A stretch of DNA of 64,000 bases from Neurospora crassa OR74A (lineage: Eukaryota > Ascomycota > Sordariomycetes > Sordariales > Sordariaceae), in NCBI RefSeq assembly GCF_000182925.2, contig NC_026505.1, positions 5,394,001 to 5,458,000 on the forward strand, written 5' to 3'. Position 1 is the stretch's first letter; every line of letters starts with the position of its first letter. Below are positions 1 to 11,620 of this stretch, piece after piece. The notes under the pieces are model-generated. The model had not been told where the DNA came from, did no database searches, and was given only the letters and a program-made list of their open reading frames with translations. The translations under genes and the position numbers were made by a program.

Positions 1-2393
1 GCAAAAGGGTCTCAATCTCAGCGGCAACCAGCAGTCCGGTCAGGAGCAGGATGAGTGGTACAGGACTGACGAGGATCGGAAGCGCGATACTTTGGTCACC
101 AACCCCTACGAGGATGCCAGCCCCATTGCCAACCTTGCCGGTCTGGGAGACAGTCTTCTTTCTCCTGGCGGTCGCGATAACTACGACAATGCCACTCGTA
201 GCCCTGTCGGTCAGAAGGTCGATGAGGGATACATCTCCCAGGGACCTAACAAGACCCCCGATACTTCGATGGACAAGGGCAAGGGTCTCGCTTATGGCGC
301 CCCTCTCAACCTTGGTGGTGCCAAGAATCAGAACCCCATGGACTTCTTCGGCTCCGGTTCACGACAAGTTAGTGGCATGTCGGACGGAATGGAGTCGCAG
401 ATGTATGATCCCGCCACTGGAACGGGACTTGACAAGATTGAGTCCAAGGATATCATGGCTTTGATGCAACATGTAAGTTTCAACCGTACGCTCGTGCCGA
501 AGAAGTCTGCCTGCTAACAGATTGCAGTTGATGGTCCGCGATGCTCAGCGCAGTGCTCGCGATACCGAGATTTTGGTCACCCTTGTTCGCGCCGCCACGG
601 AGATGCGTAACAACTTTGAAGACCTCAAGCGTCTCCTTGCTGATACCGAGGATGTTATTATCACCGAAGTCAAGGAGAACACGGAGAAGACAGTCCAGCG
701 CGCCATCAACGGTCCTCGTCCTTATCCTGGAAGCGCCCCTCGCTCTCTTCACTCCAACTCGCAGGCGGGCACTACGACTACGATGGACGAGATGAGCAAC
801 AAGAAGCAGAAGAACATCTTCCGCCGTGCTCTGATGAAGGGCTTGGGTCACAAGGGACCTAACGACCTTGGCAGGATCGAGGATATGCTGATGCAGCTCC
901 TGACTCAAGTCGATGTGCTCAAGTCCCAGACTGTTCCTGGCGCTGGCTCTGCGCCCATGAGCCATCAGGATGAGCGTTCGTATGAGAACATGCAATCTCA
1001 GGGCCAATACGAGCAGGATCGTGGTTACGAGCCCGAGGGACATGCTGGAACTTCCACTAACAGTGCGTCTCAGTCCGGACAGCTGTCCATCCAGTCTCGG
1101 GGAACATCCGGCCAGCAAAACTTTGGCCGCAAGGTGTCCGGTCACAGGATAAGTACCGTGCCCGAGGACAACGAGGATGAGTACGACAATGAGAGCATTC
1201 GCTTTGGCGGGCCGGAGGTTTTGATGACCCCTGCGCAAGAACAGCGTTCTGGTTCGTTGCAAGCGACGCCTCGTGGGTCGCCGCCTACCGCTTCGGGCGC
1301 TCTTCAGATGTCGCCTGGTTACGAGAATACTCGGTCGCCTGCGTATGAGAACCCTCAGTCGCCCGCTTATGAGAAGACCAGGTCCCCTGATTACCAGCAG
1401 CAATACGAAAGTACCAGGTCGCCAGACTACCAGAATGCTGCTAAGCAGAACGAGGACCAGAAGAAGAAGGGAAGGTCGAGCTGGTTCAAGTCCCGGTGGT
1501 CGGAGAGTACTACAACTACCAACATTACTCAACTCTTCCGCCGCAGCGGCCAGTCACGCAAGGATGAGGAAGACGAGCAGCAGTGGAGCCCGATCAGGCC
1601 GGCCGAGCAGCCTACGATGCCTACGTACCGCAACAACACGGTTTCGTCTCGCGCAGACTCGGTTGCCACCTCGGACTACTCGGATATGTTTCAGTTCTCC
1701 AACCCTCATCCCAAGCCCAAGCCCAACAACAATAACAACCCCTACTCGCAGGGACGTGGGCCAAGCCACGACGTTCACGAGGACCCCGAGTCCCCCGTGC
1801 TTGCGTACAACTCGATGCAGCCACCGCAGCCTAACTGGGTGACGATGACGCCCGAGGAAGCCAAGTACAAGGCTCATCGCAACTCGCTCAACCTGGTGCA
1901 CCCTCAGCCCCGGCAGGGCCAGACGGAGCGCTTCAAGCAAGCGCTTGAGTCTCAGGCGCTCGGCTTCACGGGTGGCAACTCGCCCATGCTGAGCCCCAAG
2001 TCGGAAGACTGGGCCGGATCCGCCACCAGCCTCAACCGGCTGCCTCGCAACCTGAACCGCGATAGTTTCGACTCTCAGGGTAACGAGGCCAACCCGAACT
2101 GGCAGCAGATCTACGGCTCTTCATCGCCGGCTCCGGCGAGCCTCAACGCGACCTCTGGCGGACCTCCCAGGCCGCCTAAAGAGCCCATTGATGGCAGCAC
2201 TGGCAGCGGCCCCAACAGCCCGAGCCAGGCACGCAGGTTGGAGAACAAGAACCTGAGTGGAGCGACGGGCCAGGTATCGAGACGGCCTAGTGGGCCCCGG
2301 CCGATGACGCCCTCGAATGATAGGGAGGGCAGGGGAAGTGGAGGAAATCTGAGCGAGGGGAGCCGGAGGACTGGAAGCTTGTTGAGGGATTAG
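1..2393 (+). CDS. Large disordered fungal protein, 5'-truncated by the window edge
   Basis: The frame is open from base 2, so the N-terminus lies outside the window. A 55-bp intron (473-527; donor GTAAGT, branch CTAAC, acceptor TTGCAG) joins two exons in phase 0, giving ...ALMQH|LMVRDAQ.... After the junction comes the only ordered-looking part, a helical, charged segment (about 528-960) rich in Leu, Glu and Arg that could form a coiled coil. The rest is low complexity, dominated by Ser, Pro, Gln and Asn. A run at about 1310-1430 repeats a motif of the type SPxYE(N/K)(T/P)(R/Q) about six times, and many SP/TP dipeptides could be proline-directed phosphorylation sites. No catalytic domain or membrane segment is visible. 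I do not recognise the family. A scaffold or cell-periphery role is conceivable from the disorder plus coiled coil, but that is a guess. The stop is the TAG at 2391-2393. Confidence 0.85.
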
Positions 2394-3369
2394 AGCATGG
2401 GAGATGACATGGTGATGAACGGTATGATGAAATCTAGACGATGGATGTCTAGGTGGATGTGATGGATGCGAATGGGACAAGATGGATGGATGAATAGATT
2501 TGTCTGATGCTGCAAGGAAGGGAAAGCAAGCGTGCGTGCGTGCCTGCGTTAGTTTATTCTTCTGGTTGAAAATTCTTTGGGCGTTGTTTGTCATTTTGAT
2601 GATACCAAGTCTTTACATGGCTTGCCAGTAACGTATAAATCAGCATTTCGTCTCTGTTTCTATGTCATTGTCATGATGAATTTTGACTGGGCTATCGGAT
2701 AGATTGAGCGTTAGGTTGGGTAGCTTGACGGTGGAAAAGGGCTACTGGGTAACCTCGTGCGGGATATAGTCCTCTCTGATATGACTGGAAAATAATGGGG
2801 CAAGAGATGACCATGACCCGTCATCAAGAACAAAATGCCCATGTTTCATTTCTGTTGCTGATGACGGATGGTTCTCACAAGTTGAAGCCAAGGAACCCAT
2901 GCTCCAAACCCTAACCCGGATGCACTACTACACAGAGAGCATGGCTGGTCCGAAGTCGCCCCTGGCATTTTTTGTGGCGGCAAATTCCCGACGGGCGGCA
3001 ATGCGCCGTCTCCCGAACTTGTCGATGTCATCGCCATGATCTCTTTCATCTCTTGTTTGTATCTTTTTTTTTCTCTGAAGTTTTGGATGAAACCCCGGTC
3101 TTTCCGTCTTTACTTTGTCCGTCCGTTCGCAAAGCCGACCGCTAGACCCCCGACTCTAGCAAAAGGTCTAGAGCACGTATTAGATTTTCCCTACGGCTAC
3201 CCTACCTAGGTTCCTACCTAACCAACCATTAATTGCGCGCGCAATGCCGACACCATCTTCCCAGTCTATGATTTAACGATAGACGAACGACAACAACGAC
3301 GAAACAACCTAATTCACTGCAGTGCTCTTCTTGTCCATACCTATACTAGTTGTTCAACCGTCCTATAAT
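2394..3369. other. Intergenic: 3' region of the disordered-protein gene and promoter/leader of the ABC1-type gene
   Basis: No open frame here has a start and a recognisable product. About 2394-2480 is purine-rich with ATGGATG repeats, as in a 3' UTR. About 3150-3320 is pyrimidine-rich with CCTACCTAGG-like motifs and an AACGACAACAACGACGAAAC leader, typical of a fungal 5' leader just before the downstream start. Confidence 0.5.
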
Positions 3370-3687
3370 ATGCCAGCCCAGACTTCTTTCCCTTCGCTCG
3401 CTGCGCTTAGGCGTCTGCAGACGCTCAACCATGTCTATGCGCCTCTCCGACGAACCGGCACAGGCAGGATAACGAACGGGTGGACGTGCGCAAGCTGTCG
3501 CAGCCAACTTTCTGCCTCTTCCGCTTCATCGTCTTCTTCTTCTTCTTCGCTTTCAGTATCCCTCTATAACTCGACACTTGCCCGACGATCGTTTTCCTCA
3601 AGTTCGAAACGATCCAGCGACCAGAATTCGAACGGTTCCTCCTCCTCCTCCTCTTCTTCCTCATCCTCGAACGGCAACGGGAAAACA

Positions 3688-3718
<31 letters not shown>

Positions 3719-5564
3719 GCCGACGAACAGTACTGCTAGCGGCTGGCGGAGGCGCAGCGGCCGCGGGATTGCTGGCGGTTGGAGACGATGTCAAATATAC
3801 ATACGAAGCGGTGGAGAGGACGGGAAGGGTAGCGAGCACGTTGGCGATATGCGTGAACGATTATCGGGTGACGTTGAACGCAAGGGAGAAGATTGAGGAT
3901 CCGGAGGAGAAGCAGCGGTTGCTGAGGGAGTGTCATCAGCGGTGTGCGGATCGGACGTTGGAGGTGCTGGAGAAGAGTGGTGGAATTTTTATCAAGTTGG
4001 GGCAGCATTTGGTTAGTACTGACCTTTCTACAGGACCTGGAGGACAAAGATACTCGTCATATGGGCAGCTAGAAACACAGGATGAGAAAGACAATGCTAA
4101 CGGACGACCAAACAGAGCGCAATGAACTACCTCCTCCCTCCCGAATGGACAACAACCTTCATCCCTCTCCAAGACAAATGCCCCGTCTCCTCCTTCGAGT
4201 CGATCGAGCGCATGTTCCTCGAAGACACGGGCACCTCGCTATGGGACTACTTTTCCGAATTCTCTCGCGAGCCCATCGGCGCCGCCTCGCTGGCCCAAGT
4301 CCATCTAGCCACCATCAAGGAAACCGGCCAGCGCGTCGCCGTCAAAGTCCAACACCCGTCCCTCCAGCGCTGGGCGCCCCTGGACATGCGTCTGACGTCG
4401 ACCACCTTCAAGACGCTCAAGTACTTCTTCCCCGAATACGACCTCGAATGGCTCTCGTCCGAAGTCGAGATCTCTCTGCCCAAGGAACTCGATTTCACCT
4501 GCGAAGCCGAAAACGCCCGCCGCACTTCCCGCTACTTCGCCGAATTCGCTCCCTCCTTGCCCTTGGTCATCCCCGACGTCCTCTGGGCCAAGAAGCGTCT
4601 GCTGGTCATGGCGTGCGAATCAGGCCACCGCCTCGACGATCTGGCGTACATGGACGCCTACGGCATCGACCGGGACGAAGTCTCTGCCACGCTGGCACGC
4701 ATCTTCAACGAGATGATCTTTGGCGAGGGCGCGCCCCTGCATTGCGATCCGCACGGGGGCAACATTGCCATCCGCTACCATGACAACAGCAACAAGTCCA
4801 AATCCAAATCCAACTTTGACATTATCTTGTACGACCACGGCCTCTACCGCGACATCCCCCTTCCCCTGCGTCGCTCCTACGCCAAACTCTGGCTGGCCAT
4901 CATCGACGGGGACATCCCCAAGATGAAACGCTACGTGCACGAAGTCGCCGGCATCGGGGAAGACAAGTTCCCTCTTTTTGCTAGTGCCATCACCGGCCGC
5001 GACTTTATCAATGTCGTCTCTGCCACCGACAGCGGAGGCGTCCTGAAACCGAAAGAGGCATCGGAACAAAAGTCCATGTCGACGGCACTGCAGGAGGGGC
5101 TGATTGTGGATTTGGTGCAGATGTTGGGGCAGGTGCCGAGGATCATCTTGTTGATTCTCAAGACGAACGATTTGACGAGGGCGCTGGATGAGAGTCTGCA
5201 TACCAAGCAAGGGCCGGTGAGACAGTTTTTGATTTTGGCGCGGTATTGTATGCGTACTGTTTTTTACGAACAACTGGAGGAGATTAGGGGGCTGGGAAGT
5301 ATTTGGAGCCCGGCGAATCTAGTGAGGCTGGTGGGCGCGTGGTGGGGGATGGCGAGGGTGGAGGTTAAATTGGAGGTGTTTGAGTTGTGGTTGAGGGTCA
5401 AGAGGACTTTGGGGCTAGGGTCGGGGTTCGGGATGGGGATGGGAACGGGAGAGGAGGCACAACAACAGGTGGTGCCGGTGGGGAAGAAGGGGCAGAAGAG
5501 GTTGGAGAGGGAGGTTGAGGCTGCTGCTGCTGTTTCTGTTGCTGCTGCTGCTGCGGCTGCGTAG
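3370..5564 (+). CDS. ABC1/ADCK1-type atypical kinase-like protein, probably mitochondrial
   Basis: Two exons, 3370-4011 and 4116-5564, give 696 aa. The 104-bp intron has donor GTTAGT, branch GCTAAC at 4096-4101 and acceptor AACAG. The chosen ATG is the first in frame. The N-terminus is basic, Ser/Ala-rich and non-acidic, like a mitochondrial presequence, and is followed by poly-Ser and poly-Asn tracts. A hydrophobic Ala/Gly stretch near residue 120 may be a membrane anchor. UbiB/ABC1 hallmarks are present: the KxGQ motif split by the intron (KLGQHL|SAMNYL), the Ala-rich nucleotide loop PIGAASLAQVH, the VAVKVQ lysine near residue 291, CDPHGGN near 425-431 and YDHGLY near 453. DHG instead of DFG is typical of the ADCK1/ADCK5 (yeast Mcp2) branch rather than Coq8. 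From the family, a role in mitochondrial lipid homeostasis is likely; substrate unknown. The C-terminus ends in poly-Ala. Confidence 0.93.
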
Positions 5565-6523
5565 GGAGTTGGTTGGATTTTCAGTGAATAGAAACAGGAG
5601 GACCGAAAGTGGGTTCATGAGTCCGAGTCAAGGCATTAGAGATAGAACTTGAAAAGAAGTAGATGTAGATAGATACCTATTGCATTTTGTTTTAACTGCC
5701 TCATGTTTACCAATGCTCACTCCGCCGTTAACCTTAGTGGACTTGTTGCCAAGTCGTTCTAGTTTGTTTACATTCTGAAAAGGGGGCGTTGTGGTTCCAC
5801 TTGTTGACCATCCCAGCAAGGCCCCATAACACTTCCTGTGATGTACCATACTTATTGCTGAGGGCACTTCGCATCTTGGAAACACGGGGATACTAAAGTT
5901 ATCTGGCAGCCGGGCGTTGTCATCGTTATCCCTCGACGAGATGAATAGATGGTTGCCTACAGTGACGGAGAAGTGAATCAAACACAGCACCTGTCTCCAA
6001 GTTCTTGGGCTGTTCTTTGTATCAATCCATGTCCACAGAGAGTACCTGCCTGACTCCAGGTAGACCTAAGCAACCAAGGGACAACAAACACACACCACTC
6101 GCTGCAAGCCCTTCCCCGCTTCGGACTTGGTGATCATCTGTGAAGTGCAAAGGTGCTGTCAGCCCTATGTACGCCGCCAAGAGTGATCGCTGTCCAGTCA
6201 TTGAGATTTATACCGGGATGCTACTCTAGGCAGCCATCGTGGGATTGTTTACCTGGAGTCGCTGCTGTACCCGGTATTATGCATACAAGATCCGCTTTTA
6301 TTTCCGTTCTTCAAGTCGGTTTTTTATTTTTTTAGTCATAGTCATCCTGAACTCCTCACCGTATATTCTACAACCGCGAAGACCACATCTCATCACCGCT
6401 TTTCCCCCTCCTTAAACTCTTTCTTCACAGGTCTCCTTCCTCTTTTGCACCTTACCTACCTACCTACCTACCTACCTACCTACCTACCTTACCTCATCCT
6501 TACCCCAAGACTAGACCCTCACA
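5565..6523. other. Intergenic: promoter/leader of the dioxygenase gene
   Basis: No supported gene. The last 150 bp are pyrimidine-rich and include a (TACC)n microsatellite at about 6449-6490, about 35 bp before the start codon of the dioxygenase gene, so probably within its leader. Confidence 0.45.
6449..6491. repeat. (TACC)n microsatellite in a 5' leader
   Basis: About ten uninterrupted copies of the tetranucleotide CTAC/TACC, immediately upstream of the dioxygenase start codon. Shorter TACC runs recur in other intergenic regions of this window (for example near 39770 and 39900). Confidence 0.9.
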
Positions 6524-7827
6524 ATGATGTCCTCTGTCCTAGCCGAACTCCAAAAACTCGTCACCCCAACGCCGCCCCACCAACCCCAACCCAAGAACAA
6601 AGCCCATCATCAATCCAACCCCATCAAAACCACCTACGAGTCTCTCCCCATCGACCTACCTCCCGACTTTCTCGCCACCGAACCAGGCATCACCCCCGTC
6701 CCAACTCTCACGGAAATCGACTGGGCCACGACAGACTTACCTGAAAACAAGGGACTCTACGCCGTGATACTAGACGAGGTACTCACAAAAAGCGAGTGTG
6801 ACGAACTGCGCAAGTTGGCGGAGGGGAGTGTCCCTCTTTCTCAATGGGTGGACGTTGATGGTCAAGAACAAGACGGGGCGACAACAAAAAAGACAACACC
6901 ATGGGCCCCCGCCCTGGTGAATGTCGGACTCGGCTACGAAGTACTCACGCCCTCGTACCGTAACTCGTCACGGATCATTTGGGACCAGCAAGAGGTTGTG
7001 GACAGGCTGTGGAAGCGGTGTTGCTTGGTTCCTGGGTTGATGGAGAGACTGGCGGTGTTGGATGCGGGGAGGGAGAGGGATGTGAAGATTATTACGGGGC
7101 GGTCGTTGCCTTCCCAGCCTGCTGCTGCGGTTGGGGATGAGGGGGATGGGCAGGATGGGAAACAAGAGGAGAAAAAGGAGGTGGTGGAGAGGTATGCTAA
7201 TGGGAAGAAAAAGGGGAAGAGTAAGCGGACCAAGACAAAGGGCCTAAGGGATGGGAGGACGGGCAAGTGGGAATTTGTTAAGGTCAACAAGCGGATGAGG
7301 TTTTTGAGATATGGGGAGGGACAGTTCTTTCGAGGTGAGTTTACGCCATTTCATGCTTGGTTGCATGGGAATACCGAGAAAACTGAGGCTGACGATGTGA
7401 TGGGATGGGATACATAGCCCACTGCGACTCGCCTTACCGTGAACTGGACCCCATCAACTCCGATCGTATCAACGAGACGTTATTCACCATTCATCTGTAC
7501 TTGAACGACTGCAAGTCAGAGGCTCCGCCCGCTAAAAAGGACGAGACGGAATTGGTCGGTGGTGCCACGGCATTGTTGTCTGGGGACGAAAAGAGGAAGT
7601 ATGATGTTGAGTGTAAGACGGGGAGGGTGCTGATCTTTCAGCATCGGAGGGTGTTTCATGCGGGCGCGGATGTGGTGAAGGGGGTCAAGTATAGTGTTAG
7701 GACGGATATTATGTACCGGGAGGTTTTGGATGAGCCGGAGGAAAAGGAGGTGGGGGAGGGAAATGAGCAAGCTGAGAAGAAGGCAGACGATGACAAGCCG
7801 CTGAAGGAGGAGGATGATGGAAAGTAG
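6524..7827 (+). CDS. 2-oxoglutarate/Fe(II)-dependent dioxygenase (prolyl-4-hydroxylase-like fold)
   Basis: Exons 6524-7334 and 7418-7827 give 406 aa. The 83-bp intron (GTGAGT ... GGCTGAC ... ACATAG) splits the codon just before the iron-binding motif and restores FFR-A-HCD. H272 and D274 form the HxD pair, H351 (in VFHAG) is the distal histidine and R365 (in YSVRTD) is placed to bind 2-oxoglutarate. This is the standard facial triad order for P4H-like 2OG oxygenases. Between residues about 190 and 240 there is a lysine-rich, low-complexity insert (KKKGKSKRTKTKG) that could be a nuclear localisation signal or nucleic-acid contact. The C-terminus is acidic. No signal peptide is seen, so the enzyme is probably cytosolic or nuclear. 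The substrate cannot be read from sequence. The gene converges on the MYND gene with 73 bp between stop codons. Confidence 0.9.
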
Positions 7828-7900
7828 GGTTGGTCGTCTTTCGTATTTCTTTATACTCTTCTCCAGCTCGAGCAATCAACCATCATTTCCCCCGATGAAC

Positions 7901-8784
7901 TCACTCCACCCCCTCAGGCCTAGGCCAAATCCCTCTCAAAGCCTTGATAGTCTTACACTCGGATTTATGCGCAATCCACCTCCTAGTCTGACACTCCTGT
8001 TTTTGTTTTTATATTCATCAGTTTCATCTCTCCTTTTATTTCCTGCCCCATCATGACGATGTTTTTGGAGAAAACTCACCTTGGAACAATACCAAACCTC
8101 CACACACCCCTGACACCTCTTCAACCCCCCTTCTTCCTTCCCCCCTGGCGTCACACACCCATCGAATTTCCCATCGCACATCTTCTCCTCTCTATCCCCA
8201 GGCAAACTCTCATCTCGTTGTCTCAGGATATCCATCATCACTCTAGTCAGGAACAGAGCAGAAGGAACAACGCCCAACAGTTCCGCTTCCCCTTCCTTCC
8301 CACTTGCCGCCCCTCCCTCTGGTTTCTCCCCTGCTTGAAGTAGACGTCCCAAAGACCTCAAAACCACAAACCCCTGCCCTTCTTCTTCTTCTTCTTCCCT
8401 CCCCGCCGCTGCTTTTTTCTGGGTGGTGGTGGTGGTCCTCCTCGCATTCTTGATGATAACCGTACTTCCCTTTTTCAGACCGAGCTGTTTGAACTTATCA
8501 GCCACGGCATCGGGGGTATACGGCCCGGAGGAAACGACAGCGGAAGGGGGGTCAAAGACGAGAGCAAAGTCGTGCGAGGCGGAGTCGGTGAGGATTAAAG
8601 TGGGTTTGGTGATGGTGAGGTTGGATTTGATGGTTGCGAAGAGATAGGTGTCTTGATTTGTCTGGTGGTCGGGGACTGCCTCTGATGGGGAGGAGGAGGA
8701 GGAGGAGGAGGAGGAGGAGGAGGAGTCGCCAGAAAGAGGGAGGGAGGAGAAGGTGGTTAGTTGGGTGGGGGAGGGGATGGGCAT
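7901..8784 (-). CDS. Small MYND-type zinc-finger protein
   Basis: Exon 1 is 8784-8080 and exon 2 is 7996-7901, giving 266 aa. The 83-bp intron (7997-8079; donor GTGAGT, acceptor AACAG) splits the zinc finger. Splicing joins WYCSK to ECQTRRW and completes the MYND pattern: CDGKFDGC at the start, a CQGC pair, then YCSKECQ and HKSEC. Reading through the intron loses the last zinc ligands, which supports the splice call. MYND fingers usually bind PxLxP-type peptides in partner proteins. The N-terminal half has a 12-residue poly-Ser run (GAG/CTC repeat at about 8693-8725) and an uncharacterised region. No SET domain is present, so it is not a SMYD methyltransferase. The product appears soluble. 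The 3' end lies 73 bp from the convergent dioxygenase stop, so the 3' UTRs probably overlap. Confidence 0.88.
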
Positions 8785-10055
8785 TTTGTCTCGGGCTGTT
8801 GGATGTTTTGGAGGTAAATGGTTACTGTCGGAAGCGTTTGTGGATATCGGGTCGGAGATATATGATCTGATGTTGGATGTGAGTAATGGAGAGGGAGGAA
8901 GTGTTGGGATGTCTATCTTGAGGGGATGTTCAGAAGAAATACTTATTTCTGAAGAGATTCCAATCTTTGGTTTATCTAGGTAGTCATCACCCTAACCGTG
9001 CGTAGTCGTAGGTAGGGGGTCAAGCTACCTATGAAACATCTCCATGCTGAAAACGAGACCGCGGGGATGGAAGATATTGAAACAGCCCTAAATCTTAGCG
9101 GCATCCCCGCTGTAACCTCCCTCCACCGGGAACCGAACCCCTGAGCGCAGTCCGCAGATGATGCTGAATGGTGCATCCGCATGGCTTCAACCATGTACAA
9201 GACGCACAGCGGGAGAGAGATTGTTGTAACAATGAAGAGGACCTCGAGAGCCAACCAGCAGTGCCCACACAGTACACTTCAATCCGCCAAGTTTGAAGCC
9301 GCAGGAGCATCCCATCGTGAGACGCCATCAAGAAATCCAAGCATCTTGGCGAGTGATTAAGGTTCGGGGTGGCGTCACAAGACGATCACGGGCGGGTGGG
9401 TACGGCAGCCGAATAGAAGAGACTTGGATATTGTTCGACGGTTTAAAAGTAGGGACGCCGAGAGAGGTATATTTTTACATCCGTGATGATTGGAGTATAC
9501 GAGCCTTCACTTGGGAAATACCAACTAGGCAGCTTGGTGTATTAGTATTTCATGATTACGTGGATTATATTCCCAGTGAAAGAGAATACCATGTAAGCAA
9601 GAAGATGCGCTCTTGTTCGAGACCTTCACGGACAGAATATGTAAAATTTCTTGATCACTCAACCTCTTGTTCGTCAATTATCATACTCTAGGTCTCCTCC
9701 CACCAGAATCATAACTCATAACATCATGTGAACCGAGAACGCCTTGCCAACCCTGCCTGCTAACGCGAAACTCCCTGCAAAATGAAAATGTGATATCGGA
9801 GTCCTCTCGAAAACTGACACCCTTTGTCTGCGAAATTATCGCGACTCCAAAGAAAAAAATAAAGAAAAAGAGACCTCCCATCTAGCCGTTAATTCATCCT
9901 CAAACCCTCCCCACGTTTTCGGTTCCTTCAACCAGCGTATCATCACTCCCAATCGTGTGCCTCTCATCTCTCTTCATCTTCCGCAACCTTCCCCTCGGCA
10001 CTAATATCTTCCTGCCTTGTGGACGTTCCTCGCGAGTAGTATGGGGTCGACCTTC
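8785..10055. other. Intergenic: nothing recognisable
   Basis: Upstream of the MYND gene and downstream of the GH76 gene. The longest open frame (9293-9691) has no ATG at its start and no recognisable domain. A tRNA T-arm-like string near 9120-9150 fails the tRNA consensus. I see no other structure. Confidence 0.5.
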
Positions 10056-11620
10056 CTATTTACCAATGCCCATCCACACAAACGTGCCCAACGTCGAAGC
10101 CGCCAACAAAAACGTCACGATGCCCGCCCCCGCCTTATCCGCCGTCGTCACCGGTTTATCATGCGTAAAGCTGTCGCTCTGGCTCCCCGCATTCGGGTTC
10201 CCCTTGCTGGTTCCACCGGTACTATTGGTCACCGGGGCCTTTCCGGGTTGTTCAATCAACAAGGACGAAACCGCTCCCAGGACATTCATCTGCTGACCCA
10301 CCCCGTGACTGCCGTCGTACTTCTTCTTCTTCCAGCTAAACCCGCACATGCGGCCGTTTTGTTCGCCGGTGCACGTTTGGACAGCGGCTTCGGCCGAGGT
10401 CTTGAGCACGGGCAGGATGACGGGGGCCGTATACGGCGCGATTTGCGTGGTGATGGACAGCCAGCGGTGCACGTAGCCCTTGAAGGAGAGCATGTCGGTT
10501 GTGCAGCTCATTTGGTCTTCGCAGGCGGGCTCGAAGGCGATGTTGTCGGGGAAGAAGCGGACGAGGGTGGCGTTGAGGAGCTTATCGAGGCGGTCTTTCC
10601 AGACGGGGGAGCCATCGGTCTGTGTAGTGTTAGTCTAGGGAAGAAAAACAACAAAAAAACAAAAGAAAACGGCATATGGGTGGAGAACGAACATAGTTGT
10701 ACATGTGGGCGGCACCGAGGACAAAGACGCCAGAGTTGTAGGAAAACTGGGCATTGTTGATGTCGGTGCAGTTCGTTTCAACGTGAGCGCCGTCGTGAAT
10801 GCTGTAATTGTCGTCCATGAGCCCGACACCCCTCATCCAGTCCCACGTCGTTTCGGCCCAGTCGGCGTATGTCTTGTTTCCGGTGTAGCGCGCCAGTCTG
10901 GCGCCGAGGTTGAAGAAACAGCCTGTACCGTGTTGGGTCAGCTCGAGATCCAAAAGTTTCAGCGGGTGCTGTTGTCACAAACCATTGGCAATGCTGTTCT
11001 TGTAGTTGTATCCGTTGTTGAGCGGGGGAATCTGCCAGCGCAAGCCACCATTGCAGGTTTTATCGTGTCTATCGGGGTTTGCTTGTGTGTTGAAGACAGC
11101 CTGGGCGAGGCCCAGCCACTGTGGTTGATCGGCTGGTGGATTAGGAAAATTGTTTTCAGCGGCTGTCATGGCCGTCATTCCCCAGAAGCCCTGATCATCG
11201 TTTCCTAGGGATGCGGTCACGTTGAGTGGCATGTAGTCCTGTCCTGGGCCGACCTGCCAGAGGAGAGCTTGGGTGATAACATCGTTGTATGACGCGTCGC
11301 CAGTAAATCTCCAGTAGTCGATCAAAGCCCCCCACATTGCGCCTGCTTCCCACCAGTAGTAATCACCGGCTGGAGGAGGGCCGGGGAGGATTCCTGGTGT
11401 TTGTCCCGTCAGGTTGCCCTTGTAGTATTGCATCATGTCGAATGCGATGTCGGCTGATGTCTTTTTGATGTCGGCTGCGCACGTCTGTCAGCACTCATAT
11501 GCCATTCTCTGCGATTCGGGGATAAACGAGCGTACCGACTGTCGCGATACTATAGGCGGCATTGGCAACGTCAACCCCAACAAGGGCGACGGCGGCAAGC
11601 CGTGGTAATGGCGAAAGCAT
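10056..11620 (-). CDS. GPI-anchored glycoside hydrolase family 76 enzyme, Dfg5/Dcw1-like
   Basis: Four exons on the minus strand (11620-11536, 11474-10983, 10922-10693, 10619-10056) give 456 aa. The introns are 61, 60 and 73 bp, each with a GT donor and AG acceptor and frame continuity. The N-terminus [16 protein letters not shown]... is a cleavable signal peptide. The body matches the GH76 family: [12 protein letters not shown], then GNDDQGFWG with the adjacent acidic pair D121/D122 expected to be catalytic, then [18 protein letters not shown], restored only by removing intron 2. The C-terminus is Ser/Thr/Asn-rich followed by a hydrophobic tail ([17 protein letters not shown]), a GPI-attachment signal. 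Family knowledge (S. cerevisiae Dfg5/Dcw1, Neurospora DFG5): these plasma-membrane enzymes act on the N-linked galactomannan or GPI glycan to cross-link glycoproteins into the cell wall. That role is inferred here. Confidence 0.94.

Noticed and set aside
480-1532. 350-aa open frame on the minus strand
   Set aside because: Exactly antisense to the disordered protein. It arises from the codon pattern of the sense gene, has an Arg/Leu-rich composition typical of a shadow, and no domain.
9105-9165. Possible tRNA on the minus strand (GGTTCGGTTCCCGGT looks like a T-arm)
   Set aside because: The T-loop has G where A58 is invariant, the stem pairs poorly, and no D-arm, anticodon arm or acceptor stem can be drawn.
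9293-9691. 132-aa open frame
   Set aside because: No ATG at its start (TTG), no domain, and composition like surrounding non-coding DNA.
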